Origin: an uncultured Actinomycetes bacterium
GTDB lineage: Bacteria; Actinomycetota; Actinomycetes; Nanopelagicales; Nanopelagicaceae
Length of the DNA stretch: 7,221 nt
Reading direction: 5' to 3'
NCBI GenBank assembly: GCA_903918325.1
Contig: CAIXDY010000057.1
Span: forward strand, 1 to 7,221
Position 1 is the stretch's first letter, and every line of letters begins with the position of its first letter. The notes beneath the pieces are model-generated. The model was not told where the DNA came from, did not search any database, and saw nothing but the letters and a program-made list of their open reading frames with translations. The position numbers were made by a program, and so were the translations under genes. Below are positions 6,257 to 7,221 of the stretch, in pieces.

Positions 6257-7221
6257 TATTGGACCACCATCCAAATCGCGGCAATCAATAAAGCTGCACC
6301 AATAAGAATGAGTGCGGCATAACTGCGTACGAAGCCATTTTGCAGGCCTCGAAGAAGCGAACCAGATCCAAGAGCCATACGACCAACACCTCGGACTGCG
6401 CCATCGATAACTGCTTCATCGGTTTTAACTAAAGTTGCAGTAAGAGCTTGCCCAGGGCGCATAAAGACGGCTTCATTGAATGTATCTTGCATCAAATCTT
6501 GGCGGGCAATTTTTGTAAAGAATGAAACATCTTCTGGGGCAACTGCAGCAACCTCTTGGCGTGAATACTTAATAAAGGCAATTGCTACACCAATTGCAAC
6601 CATGATTAACGCAAGTGCAGAAACAACCGTAGGCTTTAAGCGCTCAGTAGGTTCTCCGTGTTGTACGAATAACGGAGCTAGCCAGTTAACAAGGGCGTTA
6701 CCGCGACTGAGTAAGAACCCTGATGAAACCGAACCAACTGCTAAAACTGCCATTGGTAACCACATTAATAATGGAGATTCATGTGGATGCGCTTCATCAT
6801 CCCACCGTGATTTTCCAGTAAAAGTCAGAATCATTACGCGAGTCATATAAAACGCAGTGATACCTGCACCAAGAAGGGTTACGGCTCCCAAAATAATTCC
6901 CTTGTTACCAGCGGAGTTAAAGGCAACCTCAATAATCTTGTCTTTTGAATAGAAGCCGGCAAAAGGTGGAACTCCCAAAATTGCTAAGTAACCCAGACCA
7001 AATGTGGCAAAAGTAATTGGCATAAATTTACGGAGTGCGCCGTACTTACGCATATTTACTTCATCATTCATCCCATGCATGACTGATCCAGCGCCTAGGA
7101 ACATGCCAGCTTTAAAGAAACCGTGAGTAAGTAAGTGCATGATTGCGAAGGCATAACCAACTGGACCAAGACCTGCACCTAAAATCATGTAACCAATTTG
7201 CGACATTGTTGAAGCTGCAAG
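6256..7221 (-). CDS. nuoL: NADH-quinone oxidoreductase (complex I) subunit L, C-terminal half (5' end outside window)
   Basis: The frame is open through the right edge, giving 321 visible residues that begin LAASTMSQIGYM; the Met codon at 7206 is internal to this conserved block. Full-length NuoL has about 610-640 residues, so roughly the N-terminal half is missing. NuoL is the most distal antiporter-like pump subunit of complex I. Visible functional residues, in fragment numbering, are H29, H33 and K37 in HLLTHGFFKAG, and the K93-D94 pair in FYSKDKII, which is the distal proton-exit Lys-Asp pair of NuoL. The region from about 225 to 290 is the expected place of the long lateral helix, and the last membrane segment is in FVRSYAALILIGAALLIAAIW near the C-terminus. 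The LLRGLQNGFVRSYA lead-in to that segment is common in actinobacterial NuoL. The stop TAA shares one base with the nuoM ATG. The rest of the nuo operon should lie to the right. Confidence 0.96.
   Translation of the reverse strand, partial: LAASTMSQIGYMILGAGLGPVGYAFAIMHLLTHGFFKAGMFLGAGSVMHGMNDEVNMRKYGALRKFMPITFATFGLGYLAILGVPPFAGFYSKDKIIEVAFNSAGNKGIILGAVTLLGAGITAFYMTRVMILTFTGKSRWDDEAHPHESPLLMWLPMAVLAVGSVSSGFLLSRGNALVNWLAPLFVQHGEPTERLKPTVVSALALIMVAIGVAIAFIKYSRQEVAAVAPEDVSFFTKIARQDLMQDTFNEAVFMRPGQALTATLVKTDEAVIDGAVRGVGRMALGSGSLLRGLQNGFVRSYAALILIGAALLIAAIWMVVQ
6263..6268 (-). promoter_or_regulatory. Ribosome-binding site that decides the nuoM start
   Basis: On the minus strand GGTGGT lies six bases before the ATG at 6256, within the last codons of nuoL. 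It resembles the GGTGAT used by nuoN. It is placed correctly for the ATG at 6256 and lies downstream of the alternative TTG at 6274, so it favours the shorter NuoM. Confidence 0.55.

Noticed and set aside
6476..6850. A 124-codon open frame on the plus strand opposite nuoL.
   Set aside because: It lies wholly antisense to conserved NuoL sequence, resembles no protein I recognise and has a composition typical of a shadow frame.
1..7221. A search for mobile elements, CRISPR repeats, tRNA or rRNA genes, or a defence or secondary-metabolite system.
   Set aside because: No transposase, integrase, direct-repeat array, RNA-gene signature or such protein family is visible. Apart from the first gene, the content is conserved core metabolism and common families.

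Overview
The window reads as a compact, almost gap-free piece of a bacterial chromosome, clearly below 50% GC by eye. The NuoL, NuoM and NuoN sequences have an actinobacterial look: SKDKIIE in NuoL, SSFVSEFLVLVGTF in NuoM, and a charged loop at about residues 110-128 of NuoN. A low-GC, streamlined actinobacterium fits best, for example the freshwater acI / Nanopelagicales type. That placement is an inference from protein style, gene order and base composition; no marker gene here proves it.

Layout: two gene blocks converge at about position 2260. The plus-strand block holds the 3' part of a gene for an N,N-dimethylformamidase large-subunit-like protein (2-856, 5' end outside the window), a 38-base gap with a candidate promoter and a good ribosome-binding site, then yajQ (895-1383) and rarD (1384-2274) with no base between them. 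The minus-strand block, read right to left, holds the 3' half of nuoL (from the right edge to 6256), nuoM (6256-4748), nuoN (4748-3231) and a long-chain polyprenyl diphosphate synthase (3231-2242). Each junction in this block is a one-base stop/start overlap (TAATG, TAATG, TGATG). The two blocks overlap tail to tail by 33 bases, and a small inverted repeat lies inside that overlap.

The minus-strand block is the distal end of a complex I (NADH:quinone oxidoreductase) operon. NuoL, NuoM and NuoN are the three antiporter-like, proton-pumping membrane subunits. The last gene probably makes the isoprenoid tail of the quinone (menaquinone in actinobacteria) that complex I reduces, so the pump and the supply of its electron acceptor would be co-expressed. 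The key charged residues of all three pump subunits are present in the visible parts. The plus-strand genes are unrelated to this: a putative iron-dependent amidase-like protein of unknown substrate, a YajQ-family nucleotide-binding protein, and an EamA-type transporter.

I found no mobile element, CRISPR array, RNA gene or clear novel system. No stretch over 300 bases lacks a gene; the only intergenic space is 857-894. The least ordinary points are the dimethylformamidase-like gene, the tail-to-tail overlap with its hairpin, and the chained single-base overlaps that tie a prenyl synthase to complex I.
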